Origin: Spisula solida
Lineage: Eukaryota > Mollusca > Bivalvia > Venerida > Mactridae
Assembly (NCBI GenBank): GCA_947247005.1
Contig: OX365955.1
Coordinates: 45,983,822-46,047,821 of the forward strand
Reading direction: 5' to 3'
DNA: 64,000 nt
Made by a program: the position numbers and the translations under genes
The notes under the pieces: generated by a model
What the model saw: only the letters and a program-made list of their open reading frames with translations
What the model was told of the DNA's origin: nothing
Database searches by the model: none
In this document: in pieces, positions 1-13,644 of the stretch
Numbering within the stretch: the stretch's first letter is position 1
Layout: each line of letters starts with the position of its first letter

Positions 1-2355
1 GGCGTATTTCATTAGCTTAATGATTATACTGTCTTACATAATCCTATAATAGGTATACCAATCATACGTTAACAGTTTACGTTGAAGAGTTTGTTTGTTT
101 ACTGTGGTGAAGAGGAGGTTGGAAAGACGGAAGAGCAAATTGAAATGGCATAGGTCAATCACGATTAGAGAATGTTTGGACTTCCGGACATAAAAAGCAA
201 CGATTTAATTAAACCATTGGTATACGGGTTGGAATAGGCTTGTCTAATTGAATCATTTTCCGCACAATGTTTAGAAAGTTCTATGAGAGAAGGACACGAT
301 AGGCACAAAAGGGGACACCGAAATAGACAATTCACAGACTTCCAGCACCCGCCATCATATGTACATGTACCACAAAAAGAACAAATGGAAATAAAATTTA
401 ACAGTTTCGAAGTCCAAATCGCAAAAGTTTAAGCATCGCTATAAATGGTTTTGCAGATTGAGGACAAGCTAAAGCTTAACAAGACACGTCTGTATAAAAA
501 CACGCAAAGCCGCTCGTGTCCATTCAAAAAGACAAACATCCTTATACTGTAAAAGCATTTATTTTCGCGAGGCTAAAATTTTGCGAATTTCTAATTTGGA
601 AGTAGTTCGCGAGGGTTAATGTTTGCGAATTTCAAATTTCAGAAAAATAAAATTCTACTTTTTCGGCAATATCCCTGGTGCATTGTTTAGTTGCCATGGC
701 GTGATAATCACTCTGATAATTACTACTACTGTTGGTACAATATAATGGTCATCTATCAAAGCGATGGAATTCTTAATTGGCCGATTGGCTTAACTTGTTG
801 GTATTTACTAGAACTCAATTAAGCCAAACCAGACCGTACCATTGTGTAATAAGAAAACTGTGAAAGTATATTGTATTCAGGCCCTTGTTTTTGAGCTAAT
901 CGGAACAAGCAATACTAGCCGTGGGTGTTAAACATTGTACCTGTAGACAGAATTTTTATACTGCTACACAATCATTGAACTATTCAATTGAACTGCTAAA
1001 TGAATTAGATTTTTGACAGAAATATTTTATATTCACATTTTATGTTGTATATCTAACGTTTTGTAAATATTAATCAAACAAATTTAGTTTATCAGGCAAA
1101 AGTCAGCGTAATCGTCAGTATTTTATAAATCCAGGGTAGATTGTAATGGCGTCGCTTAGCCGTAATCAATATTGAAGTTCAACATATTTGAAGCTGTTTT
1201 AAAGGTAATAATTTCACGAGCATCAATTTTCGCGAATTTATCGAACTCGCGAATATAGCGAAAATTAAACCCTCGCGAAATATTCTGCTTTTACAGTAAT
1301 TGTTTTATCGTGTAACGGTCACAGGACGTCTGTGAGTAGTCGATTTGCTTCCAGAAGATACAGTACTGACAATTACATTGAACCAATATCCATGCTAGTG
1401 TATAATACATATTATCTTATCCCCAATCAGTGCCTCGATGGAATTCTACTATTATCCCTATTCCTGATTGCATCATTTTTCATTATATACAAGATAAATA
1501 TATACATAGCTTTTTTCTTTAAATAAATAAGGACCAAAATATATCCCTTACACTCACGAATAGAAAATTGTCAACGGCAATGCTAAACAATTTGCGCCAT
1601 GTTATTAGACAACACACGCATTCAGAAAAAGAAACGTTGTAGTTGTGGTTTTAGATTTCCCTGTAAAGTACTCACTAGTGTCTATGTACATGTCGGTCAC
1701 AGAGTTAATCTTTGTTACCACTTTAACGTAGAAGGTAGCCATTTTACCATATGTTGCTATTTTGTTAACAGGGGTTGTCATGTACCATGGAGTCACATTA
1801 TGTAATCATTATAGGAGCGTGAAATCGATTAAAAGTCGCTCGAATGTAAGTATTCAATAATCAGCAATTTGCCACAGAGAAAACACCAAGACCACACTTT
1901 AACAAAAGACGTTTCCAAGTATGTCGAAGCAGTCATTGGATTACTATAGACAAAAACAAAACATGAATACACTAACGGCGAATTGCAATACAAGTAGTAC
2001 AATGTAGGTCAAATGGTATATAGGAATAATTATTGAGGTTTTCACCTTAAGACACTTACACCAGCAGTAAAATAGCTTGGAATTCCTAACCTGAATCGAT
2101 ATAGGTTGAATGTTAACAGAGGAAGAAATCGTCCGATCGCGTAATTTTGCTCCTATACGGCAATATAAACGCCGACTTTTCTACTAAGTGTTTACTAAGC
2201 TGTATATAAAAATATTTGACATACATGTAGAGTTGATCTAATTGCGAAATGCCATTTTTTATGAAATAAAATATATTTTTTTCATAAATTATATGTTTGT
2301 TGATAATTGAACAAGCAGTTTGTACAAACCTGATTATATGGACGAAATCAATTTA
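1..2355 (+). repeat. Segmental duplication, arm A (inverted partner at 8532-10683)
   Basis: Position 1 (GGCGTATTTCATTAGCTTAA) pairs with the reverse complement of 10683. Matches continue through CCTCGATGGAATTCTA (1434), CAACGGCAATGCTAA (1573), the CATGAATACACTAACG block near 1960 and GATAATTGAACAAGCAG (2300). The repeat probably continues beyond the left edge of the window. It is interrupted by the TIR element at 547-1296. No gene is seen in it. Confidence 0.88.
547..1296. mobile_element. 750-bp TIR element with TA target duplication
   Basis: The ends are CTGTAAAAGCATTTATTTTC on the left and, inverted, CTGTAAAAGCAGAATATTTC on the right, each followed by CGCGAGG. TA flanks both sides (545-546, 1297-1298). 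Arm A' lacks it and shows the joined flanks. Tc1/mariner-type ends are inferred from the TA duplication. No coding capacity is visible. Confidence 0.85.
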
Positions 2356-2619
2356 TCAATGTTCTCCAACACGTGTGATAACAAATGCGTGACGTCATCA
2401 GCTTTTCGATTGTTTTCGTGACGAGTTTAAGAAATGTTAATCTCAAAGACAACGAATGACGGATTCTTTTTATCACATTACCATAGTTACCAAGTCAATA
2501 CAACGTCAATAAGAACGTTTTTATACCACCTTTTAAGTAGCCTCGTTCTTTGTTCTTTATATAACATTGACTGTTATCCTCATATTTTCATGTTATGCAT
2601 GAATTGAGCGTAATAAACG

Positions 2620-2644
2620 GTTGTTGTTGTTGTTGTTGTTGTTG
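2620..2644 (+). repeat. (GTT)8 microsatellite
   Basis: Eight consecutive GTT units lie at the left boundary of duplication copy B1. A shorter run lies at 23847-23859. Confidence 0.9.
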
Positions 2645-5200
2645 GGCTTCTTAAATGAGTGTTTGCACTTACACGTTGTTTTACAAACAAGGACTACAAA
2701 AAAGAGCAACAATTTACAGTTTATGTATTTGTATCTTTACAATCTTTTTTTAAAACTTGCGGCTGAATTCTACAGTTGTAGATAGTTCATATATGGTTAT
2801 ATCTCGCTTGCACCAGTAATTACCTGTATACAAAAACGTGAACTGTATTGCAAAGACGGTTGCTTATACCTCATATGTTTACATTCGTTTAGTCTCACTC
2901 TGCAATACGTAGGATAAACAACCAAATATATCGTGGAATGCAAAACGCTTTGTAAATGTCATTTTCTATAAAAAATGAGGTGGTACGAGCGCTAATCTAA
3001 TCTAATGAACGATGTTTCTCCAAACCATTTATGAAATGACAGAAAAATCATGTAAAACAACATATCAATCATAAAAAGATATGCCATCAGGCATCGAGAT
3101 AAATGGTATTTATAACTGGCAAATAAATTGTGAATAATTGATTTATTAAATCGAAAAACTGTAGCCGCCATGTTTTACCAATTAGCCTACTTCAGTCTTT
3201 TCTCTTTATTTCACTTGAAATTCCCATTAGTCTGATTTACCCTATCTTACTTAATATTCTCAGACTTTTCTAAATTACATTATTATGACATACCTCACCA
3301 TAACAAATAGTTGTACGTCATGTTTACGTATTCTACTCATGTACACAGGCAAGAATGCGGTTCAATGTTCCCATTGTGACTGTCTCTGGGGGTTTTGTTT
3401 TCAATCGGTATTACCAAGACGTCGACACGTTAAATATTTTTTATAAAAGTTTTTGCATGAGATAAATACATAGATCTTATAGCGCAAGGGTCTATAAATT
3501 ATAAATTATTTAACTTACTGATTCAAGACATGTGAGTATTGTTCAACAGATGTTATCAATTTATTCATGGCATGTTTGTTTCGTCCATTTTGTAACTATT
3601 ACTAAAAGGAACGAATGCATGTTTATTTCGTATATTTTGTTACTATTACGTTAAAGGAAAACGGACACATATAAATCCATTTAAATACACAATATACTAG
3701 ATTTTCAATATTGGAATATGCATAATGTCGTCTTGTATGATATAAGAACAATGTCACATGACGATTTGATTTTAATCTCAAAATCTATTTGAACACACAA
3801 TGCACTGCGGAAATCGACACTAGATCTATAAAAATATATTTTAGCTGAAAACAAAATACTTTTCAAGTCACTGTTATGTAAACACCATACATTTCAAGTC
3901 ATCAACAGTATAGTTTACATTAGGTTTACCACAATCCATTAGAGTTTCTCACTATGTCTAAGATTGCTTCCGCTAATTGTGTCCTATTCGCCTAAGCATT
4001 ATAAGAACGCGCATTTGAACGGGACGTCATTTATATTTGCGCGGAGTGTTGTTTGTGTTATAGTTACTTTCTAACTGGGAGTATTTGTTAAGTATTCTGT
4101 CTGGGTTGTTGTGCTGTTATCAAACAATTAGTTGTACCATTATATAAGGTAATACATATATCCGTGCCATAAGGTTGATTTTATGGACAATTATGTTCTC
4201 CGTACCACTGTTCCATACATTTCGCGCAAGCTTTGCATGACGCGCGTATTATTTAACTACTTTGGGACAGAATATGTCATTTGCAAGTTCACAACCAAGT
4301 CATAATATTTGCTATGCGAATAGTTGCGTAAGATCAATCACGCTTTATTGTCATCCATGTTTTGTATTTGCAGCTAAATGTCGTGAAGTCAACCACCACT
4401 TTAATGAACTGCTTTTTCCAGCATTATACGTTGTGTCGTAAGGTCGCAATCTCTTTTTTGCAATATTTTTCTAATATTGAACAGCAATAAGTTTCATTTC
4501 CAAACGTTTTTTGTATCGCAATCATACAATATCGGGAAATCATTTTATTGAATTTCGAACCTGAGAGTTCTAAAGTATTTTTTATTTCTCTTCTACTAGT
4601 ACAAGTTCGCGTACGAAATCATTTATCTCCGGTGTATTTGTTTTTTTTTCAATTACTATTAATAATATTTATTTTCAAAGTTGTTTAACATTAATCTCAA
4701 TGCAGAAGCTGTATATGAACTATAATTTGAGACGATAGTGCTCAACGCGGTGTCGACGATTTCTCATTATGCCATATTGACCGGTTACTGTCGATTGTTT
4801 AGATTACACTAACTCTGGACGTTGTTTAGTAAATAAATTCGATCAATGATTTTATCCTCCGTGACAATTAGCGAACAGTTCCCACATATAATTTGACATA
4901 TCGCCACCAATACATTACCGTTAGTGGATATACAATATCTTTCCTTGACATAACATATTATAGAATAATGTCATTCTTGATAAATAGTTAGAATGATGAA
5001 TGAACTCGGATTGCAAACGTCTGCCGCGACGCTGGTAGTGATTTTAGCCAAACGTGTGTTTAACGACAGCAACAGGTATCCGACGCAATAAATGCGAAGG
5101 TTACGCGTGTGGCTAGCGTGAACGAACGGTCTAGTGTATGTATCCAAACGGTTGTCCGACGTTAGTTAAAGGGTACTCGAAGCAATGAACGCAATGGTAA
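2640..5200 (+). repeat. Segmental duplication, copy B1
   Basis: It shares many collinear blocks with 10985-14187: ACTTGCGGCTGA and TCTACAGTTGTAGATAG, the ACACAATATACTAGATTTTC block near 3690, the GCACTGCGGAAATCGACACT block near 3801, ATTCTGTCTGGGTTG near 4095, and the GACGCAATAAATGCGAAGG region near 5083. It lacks the two transposons present in B2. Confidence 0.87.
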
Positions 5201-5280
5201 CGAAACTAAACTCACAGACCGCACACAAGCCTCAAGGATATCAAATGAACAATACAAAACGTAACTTCACATCGACAAAA

Positions 5281-5740
5281 AGATTATATTAAGTCAGACA
5301 GGGAAGGCAGCACTCAACTTAACCAGCCGAGCACATAAACACTAAAGATACACAAAGAACTGAAAACACGGCAACCCGTCCCGAAAGTCTGCCGTCTAAG
5401 CCAGTCAAACCAAAACGGAACGAGGGCCATGTGACGAGCAAAACAACAACCGGACACCACACACCACAAGGACAATCTACAACACATATATAGTGTACAT
5501 GCAATTTTGAAAGATAAGAAGCAACCTTGCAGAATGGCACATACAAAATGAACAAAGTTCAACAAAAAGGCACAAAGGCGAAACATTTTTGTATTTTAGT
5601 ATTTTTACTATAAACTGGACAATACATACATAGAGGAAGGTTGACCAAAGGACTTCCGCCTTGGTACGGACAGCGACAAATGTCACTGGGAGCTTAAACG
5701 TTTTACAGTGCACTAAACCTCACACTTACCCATATTACGT
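5281..5740 (-). repeat. TTAATATAATC-end repeat plus linked segment
   Basis: The family end AGATTATATTAAGTCAGACA is followed by GGCAGCACTCAACTTAACCA. The adjoining 5440-5580 segment (GGACACCACACACCACAAGG) matches the inverse of 53460-53620. ORFs read here on the minus strand lie inside this repeat. Confidence 0.65.
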
Positions 5741-8531
5741 CCTATATTGTTATTGGTTTAATGATACAATCTCGCACATAATTTTGTTACTGTATCTTGT
5801 CAACATTCAATAAATGTCAAATAGTGTAGATATTAAAACAGTTAGAAGATGTGGAGCAAATCAGCAATGTTCTTTAATCATATTTAAATGTTACTTGTTG
5901 TTTGGTTGATATGGCAACAGACATATTGACAATAGCTTTAAACCGGTAGGGGACTTCTGTATTGCTTGCAATTCAGTACGTCATATCTCGATTTGTTCAA
6001 TTACGTCATTTTACTTAATGAAACTGGGTCACTCGTTTTAAGGTTTTCAGATTTTTTGTTGCTGAAATCGGGCCTTTCAACGTTTTAAAACTGTTACTTA
6101 ACTTTTAGACTGTAGGCTGCTAAAACTATGTAGTTCAGCAGTTTTACGGTTGTTACTAGGTCATTCAGCAAGGGCTTTCTGCCTTTTGTTTGCTGAATCT
6201 TTTCTATTCAGTTTTTAACAATGAGACTAGGGGCGTTTAATTTTCTTGGTCGGTAGTGTGTTGGGCACTTCTTCGTTTTAAGATTTCTTACAGCTATACC
6301 GGGGCAATATAGTCCTTTTGCTGTGGAAACTGGGCAATTCAGCTAGTTAGTAGGTCATCCGACTATACGGGCCTTTCAACGTTTTAATACTGTTATTTAA
6401 CTTTTGAGACTAAAGGCTGCTATAACTATGTAGTTCAGCAGTTTACTGTTGTTACTATGTCATTCAGCGTAGACATTTCGCCTTTTGGTTGCTGCATCTT
6501 TTCTACTGGGCCATTCAGCTAGTTATAATTTATTATACTTTTCGACAGCTTGGACTTGGGCGGATCTGCGCTTGTTTAGTTGGGCATATTGTATGGTCAA
6601 AGTCATGAGTCATAAATTTATGCTATACTCACATCTAAAAATTACATCGGAATTACACAATTATTACATGTGTATTAAACAACATTCCCAACGACTCAAA
6701 CCATATTCCGTTGATACATTCACAGATAAGTGAAGGCAGCGCTCAATTTAACTGAACCAGCCGAGCACAGGAAACATAAAAACATCACATACCACACTAA
6801 ACCAAACTAAACCAGAAATTGAAAGCAGAAAATGAAGAAACACAAACAAGTACAAACACACGATTCTACCCACAAACAGCCTGTCGCATCAGACAGCTGT
6901 AACTTGGATTTTAGTTTTTAGACAGCTAAAAATTTGACTTTATGCTTTTTGGCAGCTGAACCGTGCATTTTTTGGCAGTTTGGTTCTATTTCTCGTTCGG
7001 TTGTGTATTGGGCATTTTACTGTGTGATCGTGATCATTATTTCTGTTTTCTGTGATCAGCTGTTTCTGTTGCTACCTACCCTATCCGTGTTTACATTATC
7101 TTTCTTCAACGGAAACATGAAAATAAGATTGGATATACTTATATACCCACAAAAAAACAACAATTAAAATGGGGGCGCCACATCGATAAACAACCATTTT
7201 CTTTATTGCTATACTATACTTCCGATTATGACATTTCATATTAACTATACGTCATGAGCTATCGACATATAATGGCCCAGGTCGTCATCCGAAATCAACA
7301 TTTCCTGAATTTCCTGATACCATACGTCCATGTTTTATTCGCTCGTGTTTAATTTCCTGACTACGGATTACTTTGAAGCCGGTGTCCAGACAGATAATTA
7401 TATTGTAATCATTATATGTTATTGGACTATTACTTTGTAACATTATTCTGATGATCGTCAGGTAGATGTTGTGAATATATTGATATAACTCACAAAGAAC
7501 CTGAAAGTATGAAATTACTATTCATTATTATAATTAAGAAATGAAATTTGAAACACTGCAGTGATACTGGTTGATATATGTGTAAAATGGTTTGGAGTTT
7601 TGGCGAGTAGGAATTAACCACGACAGCCGTTTGCCTGAGTGGTTAATAAAAAAAACGCCAGAACGACAAACAGTTAATACCTTTTAGCAATAACATTAAA
7701 ACCATCTCCCAAGTATAGTGTCTATACGATGCTACGCCGCGAATTGATTGTTACTTCGGAGTTTTGAAGATCGTGACATTGTCCAAACCCGACCGGTAAA
7801 ATGTAGATTATAAATATCCTTCTTTGGATTGTTTACTGTACCAAACTTGCCGATTCCAAACCCCGATCGTTTCAAATATTATTCGTCACTATATTGTTTT
7901 CTAACACATCAAATCTCATACATGACACCAAATTAAATTTATCAGATTTCAAATAAGCTGTCAAGTGTGTAACATTGTCAAGTTATTCCTAATTTCCCGT
8001 CGTATTAAATCTCAACGGATTTTACGGATTTTCGGCAATTTATCCCAGATTTCTCAATTTCATAAGTATTTTGTTAATATTAGTATTATGAAAATTAATC
8101 CTCAACTCGAGTGTTTTGTTCAATCTCTGCAATATTTATCTGAGAGACCATCAAAAAGGATTGTAACGGATACAGACATAAAGCGGAGAGATTAAAATTA
8201 GAAAAAAATTACAACATAATTTTTCCACTTCGGCTATGGAGAGATAATATCAGGACCAGTAGATACGCAATGGGTCATTATTATAAGTACCATATTAAGC
8301 AATAAAGTCAGCTCTACTTCTTCCTACTTCTTCAGAGAAACCGTATGAAACGGAACATCATAAAACTGTGACATATGATAGACAGGGTCAGCTTCACTTC
8401 AGCAAATGAAAATCTTTCCAAAGGGAACCAGTATATATGTATGTACGAAGCAAAGGAGAAAAAGTACGAAACAATTGATATGATATAAAACACTTCGCAC
8501 ATGAGCAAAAGTGTTAATTGTTAGACACAAA
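5741..8531. other. Intergenic, between duplication arms
   Basis: Apart from the repeat at 5990-6770, I see no supported gene here. The 77-codon ORF at 6934-7167 lies in GT-rich repeat-like sequence (TTTTTGGCAGTTTGG). The rest is AT-rich unique-looking sequence. Confidence 0.5.
5990..6770 (+). repeat. TTAATATAATC-family repeat with CATTCAGC-rich 5' part
   Basis: It repeats phrases such as GGGCCTTTCAACGTTTTAA and CTATGTAGTTCAGCAG at about 370-bp spacing. Then come CGACAGCTTGGACTTGGGCG and, inverted near 6733, GAAGGCAGCGCTCAATTTAA. This is probably two overlapping insertions. Confidence 0.6.
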
Positions 8532-10683
8532 CTTCGAGCAAATTAATGTCGTCCATCTAATCAGATTTGTACAAACTGCTTGTTCAATTATCAACGAACA
8601 TATAATGTATGAAAAATATATATATTATTTCATAAAAAATGGGATTTCGCGATTAGATAAACTCTTTGTCAAATATCTTTATATACAGCTTAGTAAACAC
8701 TTAGTAGAAAAGTCGGCGTTTCTATTGACCTATGGGAGCAAAATTTCGCGATTGGCGATTTCTTTTACTGTTTACGGTCAACCTATATCGATTCAGGTTA
8801 GTAATTTCCAAGCTATTTTACTGCTGGTGTAAGTGTCTTAAGATGAAAATCTCAAAGATTATTCCTATATACCATTTGACCCACCACTTCTAGTGTAATT
8901 CGTCGTTAGTGTATTCATGTTTTGTTTTTGTTTATAGTAATCCAATGACTGATTCGACATACTTGGAAACGTCTTCTGTTATTTTCCTGTTAGTGATGGA
9001 AAGTCTTGGCTTAATTTTAGAAAAATTGGTTTCAGGCGAACATAATTAACTATAGTTCACAAGTCGAACGTATTTTCGGGAGACAAACTTTTCCGATTTT
9101 TTGCCAGTACAGAGATGAACGTTTCAACTCCGTGGCATTGAATCAGATAATTATAGTGTTAGTGTGGTCAGCTAGACTTAAATTGATGTTTTCTCGGTGG
9201 CAAAATTGTGATAATGTGTCTGATGTTTATGGAATACTTTACATTCGGGTCAATTTTAACCGATTTTACGTTCCTATGATGACTACATGTACATAATGTG
9301 ACACCACGTTCACAAGACAACGCCTGTTCACATATATAACAATATACGTTTAAATTGGAACCCTCTGCATTACAGTGGAAACAGTGATAATAATGTGACC
9401 GACATGTAAATAGACATTTGCAGTAGAGGGTATTTTACAATCTAAACTCAAGCTACAGCGTCTCTCTTTCTGACTATGGAGTATGTGTATTTCCTAAAAA
9501 GATTGCACAAATTGTTAAGCATTGCCGTTGACAATTTTCTAGCCGTAAGTGTAAGGCATACAATCGAGTCCTTATAAAGGAATGTAATGTATATATTTAT
9601 CTTGTCTTTGATGAGAAATGAAGCAATCAGGAATAGGGATAATATTAGAATTCCATCGAGGCACTAATTGGAGATAAGATAATATGTATTATACACCAGC
9701 AGGGATATTGGTTCAATGTAATTGCCATTACTCTTCTAGAAGCAAATGACTACTCACAGACGTCCCGTGACCGTTACACGATAAAACAAATATAAGTATA
9801 GGAATAACAGGTATTTCTTTTTGAATGTACACGAATGATGGTGCGAATTTTATTACAGACGTGTCGTGTTAAGCTTAAGCTAAGCATCACCTGCAAACCA
9901 TTGATAGTGATGCTTAAATCATTTTGACGACTTAACAGTTTAGTTTCATTTTCTTGGTCTGCTTTGTGGTGGGTGGTTGTGGTCTATCAATTTTCTATTA
10001 TGTGTGTCCCTTTTTGTGCCTATCATGTTCGGTTGTTTCTACTGAATGCTCATTCCCTGTCCAATTTTTTGTCTTATTTAAGCTTATCCTCAAAATACAA
10101 GGATTCAATTATCATCATCCTTGGTTTATTAGCACTAATTTGTTTTGCTCTCTTAGAACTATCTAAACAATGTGTTGAAAATGATTCTTTTAGCAGGCAT
10201 TTTTCAACACACTCATACCCGTATACCAATGGTTTGAATTAATCTTTACTTTCAATTTCTGTCCAAAAATTCTCAAATCGTGATTGACCTGTGCTATTGA
10301 ACTTGTTATTCCTCTTTTCCAACATTATCCATTTCATCCTCTGTTGTTTGGCGATTTAAAGCCATGACCTCCATATTTTCATGTAGAAATAATTATAGAG
10401 TCTACAATTTGGGTAAGCTCTGTAAACATATTCTGTATCACTTCCTGTTTCCTTTCAATATCAGTGAAACAGTTTTTATGTCAATTAATTCTTAACTTAC
10501 CTGGTAAGTAGTTACATTATAATTCAATTCTTGCTATCACTTCGTTTTACCGGCGGACCCAATCTCCTGATCTCAACAGTAAACAAACAAACTCCAGATA
10601 CTGTTAACGTAAGATAATGCATTTAGGACATTTATAAGAAGATTATGTAAAACAGGATTATCATTAAGCTAATGAAATACGCC
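8532..10683 (-). repeat. Segmental duplication, arm A' (inverted copy of 1-2355)
   Basis: The reverse complement matches arm A throughout, with moderate divergence and small indels. It lacks the 750-bp insertion and so keeps the empty site near 9797. ORFs inside it (for example 8518-8832) are not conserved in arm A and are judged spurious. Confidence 0.88.
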
Positions 10684-11833
10684 AGTCCCTCATTACATGT
10701 ACAATCTTAAGTAGAGTTTCTACTTAAAATGAAATGTATTGTATTAATTACATCACCATAAATTACCAGTGCACAACATTAATCGATGTAACCTAATTAG
10801 TCATGTACCCTTAAGACTATTAGGATCTATCTTGTTGTATAAATATTTCAAGGAAGTTAATTTATAGTACATGGATAGTTCCTCGTACATCAAAGTAACG
10901 AACACTGCTCGATTTGCGTGCTGTCTGACTGTTTGTCGCAGTAGGCGGAAATCAGAATCATTAATCAAAGTGTAAGGCGTCGTCGGACTTCTTGATTGAG
11001 TGTTTGCACATACTCGTACAAGTGGTTTTCAAAAAAGCAGTTGGTGTATTTGTATCTTTACAATCGTTTTTCAAAACTTGCGGCTGACTTCTACAGTTGT
11101 AGATAGTTTGCACCAGTAATACAAAAACGTGAACTGTATTGCAAAGACGACTGCCTATAATTGGTACCGCACATGTTTAAATTCGTTCATTCTCACTCTG
11201 CAATGCGTTGGATATACATCCAAATACATATCGATTTGAAAAACCTTGTGTGAACGCCATTATCGTTATAATTTAAGGCCGTCCGTTTCACATTGATGTA
11301 TAAAATTGAAAATCTGTTTACCACATGTTCAAAAGCGAACAATATATACCAGCACATTCAATTAGCCTACTTCAGACTGTTCTCTTTACTTTACCTTTTA
11401 TTCCCATTACGTCTGAATTACCATATTATATTTAATTATCTCAGACTTTTAACAACGTCATTATTATGATACATCTCATAATAACTAATACATGTATGTG
11501 TATGTCATGTTTACGTATTCCACACCGGAACACAGGATAGAACGCGATTCAATGTTCCCATTGTGATATTATATGTGTTTTATTTTCAATCGGTATTACC
11601 AAGAGGTCGACACTTTAATTAACTTTTATACATGTTTTTGTCATGATATGAATACATTCCGTATCATGTTTTTGGAGCGCAGGGATCTCTTAACATATTC
11701 AGCTGGTTACAAATTATTTACTTTACTGGGCCAAGAAATGTGAAAATTGTAAACAGATGTCATTTATTCATTCTTGGCCTGTTCGGTTCGTCTGTTTTGT
11801 AACTATGACATAAAACGAAAGCGCACATACATA

Positions 11834-12325
11834 CACCTAACGGCACTTCTAACGCTACCCTTAGATTTTCCTTGATATCTCCTAAACCGATTGAGGTAAC
11901 CTCATCAAATTTTCGCCCAACTGAGTTTGACGCGTGTGCAGTTTATCACACTAGTCAATTTAGAAATTGATGCATATGAAAAATATGAAATTGATGCATA
12001 TGTTAACTAGTCGGTTGTTGTACAATGTTAATAATTATCTAAGACATGATGGATCCAAAGCTTGATAATATCAACTATTTTAGGAAGCAATGACATCTTC
12101 AGCGCAAATAACAACCCGGTGACAGCTATCGCGGGCAAATTTGTGACTTTCAATATTAGGGTTTATTCAGTTAAAGACATGTCTTACAATAGTCTAATGG
12201 CCGATTTAGATAACACTTAGCAAGGACAAGGGTCAAATATTGTTGTTTAACGGTTCAAAATTTCATGACAATCCATAAAGAAAACTGACATATATTAAAG
12301 GTAGCGTTAGAAGTGCCGTTAAGTG
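11834..12325. mobile_element. 492-bp TIR element with TA target duplication
   Basis: The ends are CACCTAACGGCACTTCTAAC and the inverse of CACTTAACGGCACTTCTAAC, each followed by GCTACC. TA flanks both sides. B1 at about 3670-3685 is the empty site. There is no coding capacity. Confidence 0.82.
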
Positions 12326-13229
12326 TAAATCCAGTGAAATACACACAATATACTAGATTTTCAATATTGGAATATGCATAATGTCGTTTTGTATGATAGA
12401 AGAACATGACAAGACGATTTGATTTTAATCTCAAAATCTATTTGAACTCACAATGCACTGCGGAAATCGACACTAGATCTATAAAAATATTTTATCTGAA
12501 AACAAAATACTTTTCAAGTCACTGTTATGTAAACACCATACATTTCAAGACATCAACAGTATATTTTACATTAGATTTACCTCAATCCATTAGAGTTTCT
12601 CGCCATGTCTAAGATTGCTTCCCTTAATTGTGTCCAAAAACTCTGCAAAACCTTAAGACGAGTGACCCAGTTTCAATAAGTCATAAACAGTATATTTTAC
12701 ATTAGATTTACCTCTATCCATTAGAGTTTCTCACCATGTCTAAGATTGCTTCCGCTAATTGTGTCCTATTCGCCTAAGCATTATAAGAACGCGCACTTGA
12801 ACGTGTCGTCATTTATATTTGCGCGGAGTTGTTTGTTGTAAAGTTACTTTTTAACTGGGAGTATTTGTTAAGCATTCTGTCTGGGTTGTTGTGCTGTTAT
12901 CAAACAATTAGTTGCACCATTATATAAAGTGATAAATACGTGTACATCCATGTTTCCTACTATAACTTTCTCTCATTTATCTGAAGGCCTTATAATATAA
13001 TGTGAACAAACAATTATTAATTGATTATGAATTAACACCTCTCCCCTAATGGATAACCCATATCGACCAGAATAAATGCGTTTCAAATCCAAACGTTTTT
13101 TTTTTCGCAGTCATACAATTTCAGGAATACATTTGATTGAATTCCGAACCCGAGATTTCAAAAAGTAAAAGTTCTTTATGTCTCTACTATTAGTTCGAGT
13201 GCGAAATCATTTATCTTTAGTTCAAGTAC

Positions 13230-13644
13230 CATTGTGGCAATACCAGGTGGCTTTGGCTACAGTTCCAAGTAGAAATGTGTAAACACTGGAACACAAATGT
13301 AGCCATAAGTATTTTTTTCTTCATCGATTTCTATGAAATATATGCCACGCTAAGGGAAACATTATTTGCTTTCCATAAAATATTCAGAAAAATTCACAGT
13401 GCCGTTTTGTCCATTACCCTGTGAAACCGTGGAACGTGTATGTTTCACAGGGTAATAGAAAAATCGGTAAAGATGCTGAAATTTTTTTATATTTCATGCA
13501 AAAGCAAATAATTTTCCCCTTAGCGTGGCGTATATTTTATTGAAATCGATGAAGAAATGAAATACTTATGGCTATTTTATTTTCCAATGTTTACAAATTT
13601 CTTCTTGTAACTGTAGCCAACAGTCACGTGGTATTGCTACACTG
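13230..13644. mobile_element. Palindromic CAGTGTAG MITE, copy 1
   Basis: It is 415 bp long, a near-complete foldback. Right end GTATTGCTACACTG; left end CATTGTGGCAATACC (one change in the CAGTG motif). It is flanked by AGTAC on both sides (13225-13229, 13645-13649). B1 lacks it. Confidence 0.85.

Noticed and set aside
5314..5713. Cysteine-rich ORFs on the minus strand
   Set aside because: They fall in an interspersed repeat also present at 53440-53640, where the frame is not kept.
8518..8832. 104-codon ORF as a gene
   Set aside because: It lies in duplication arm A', and the matching part of arm A does not preserve the reading frame.
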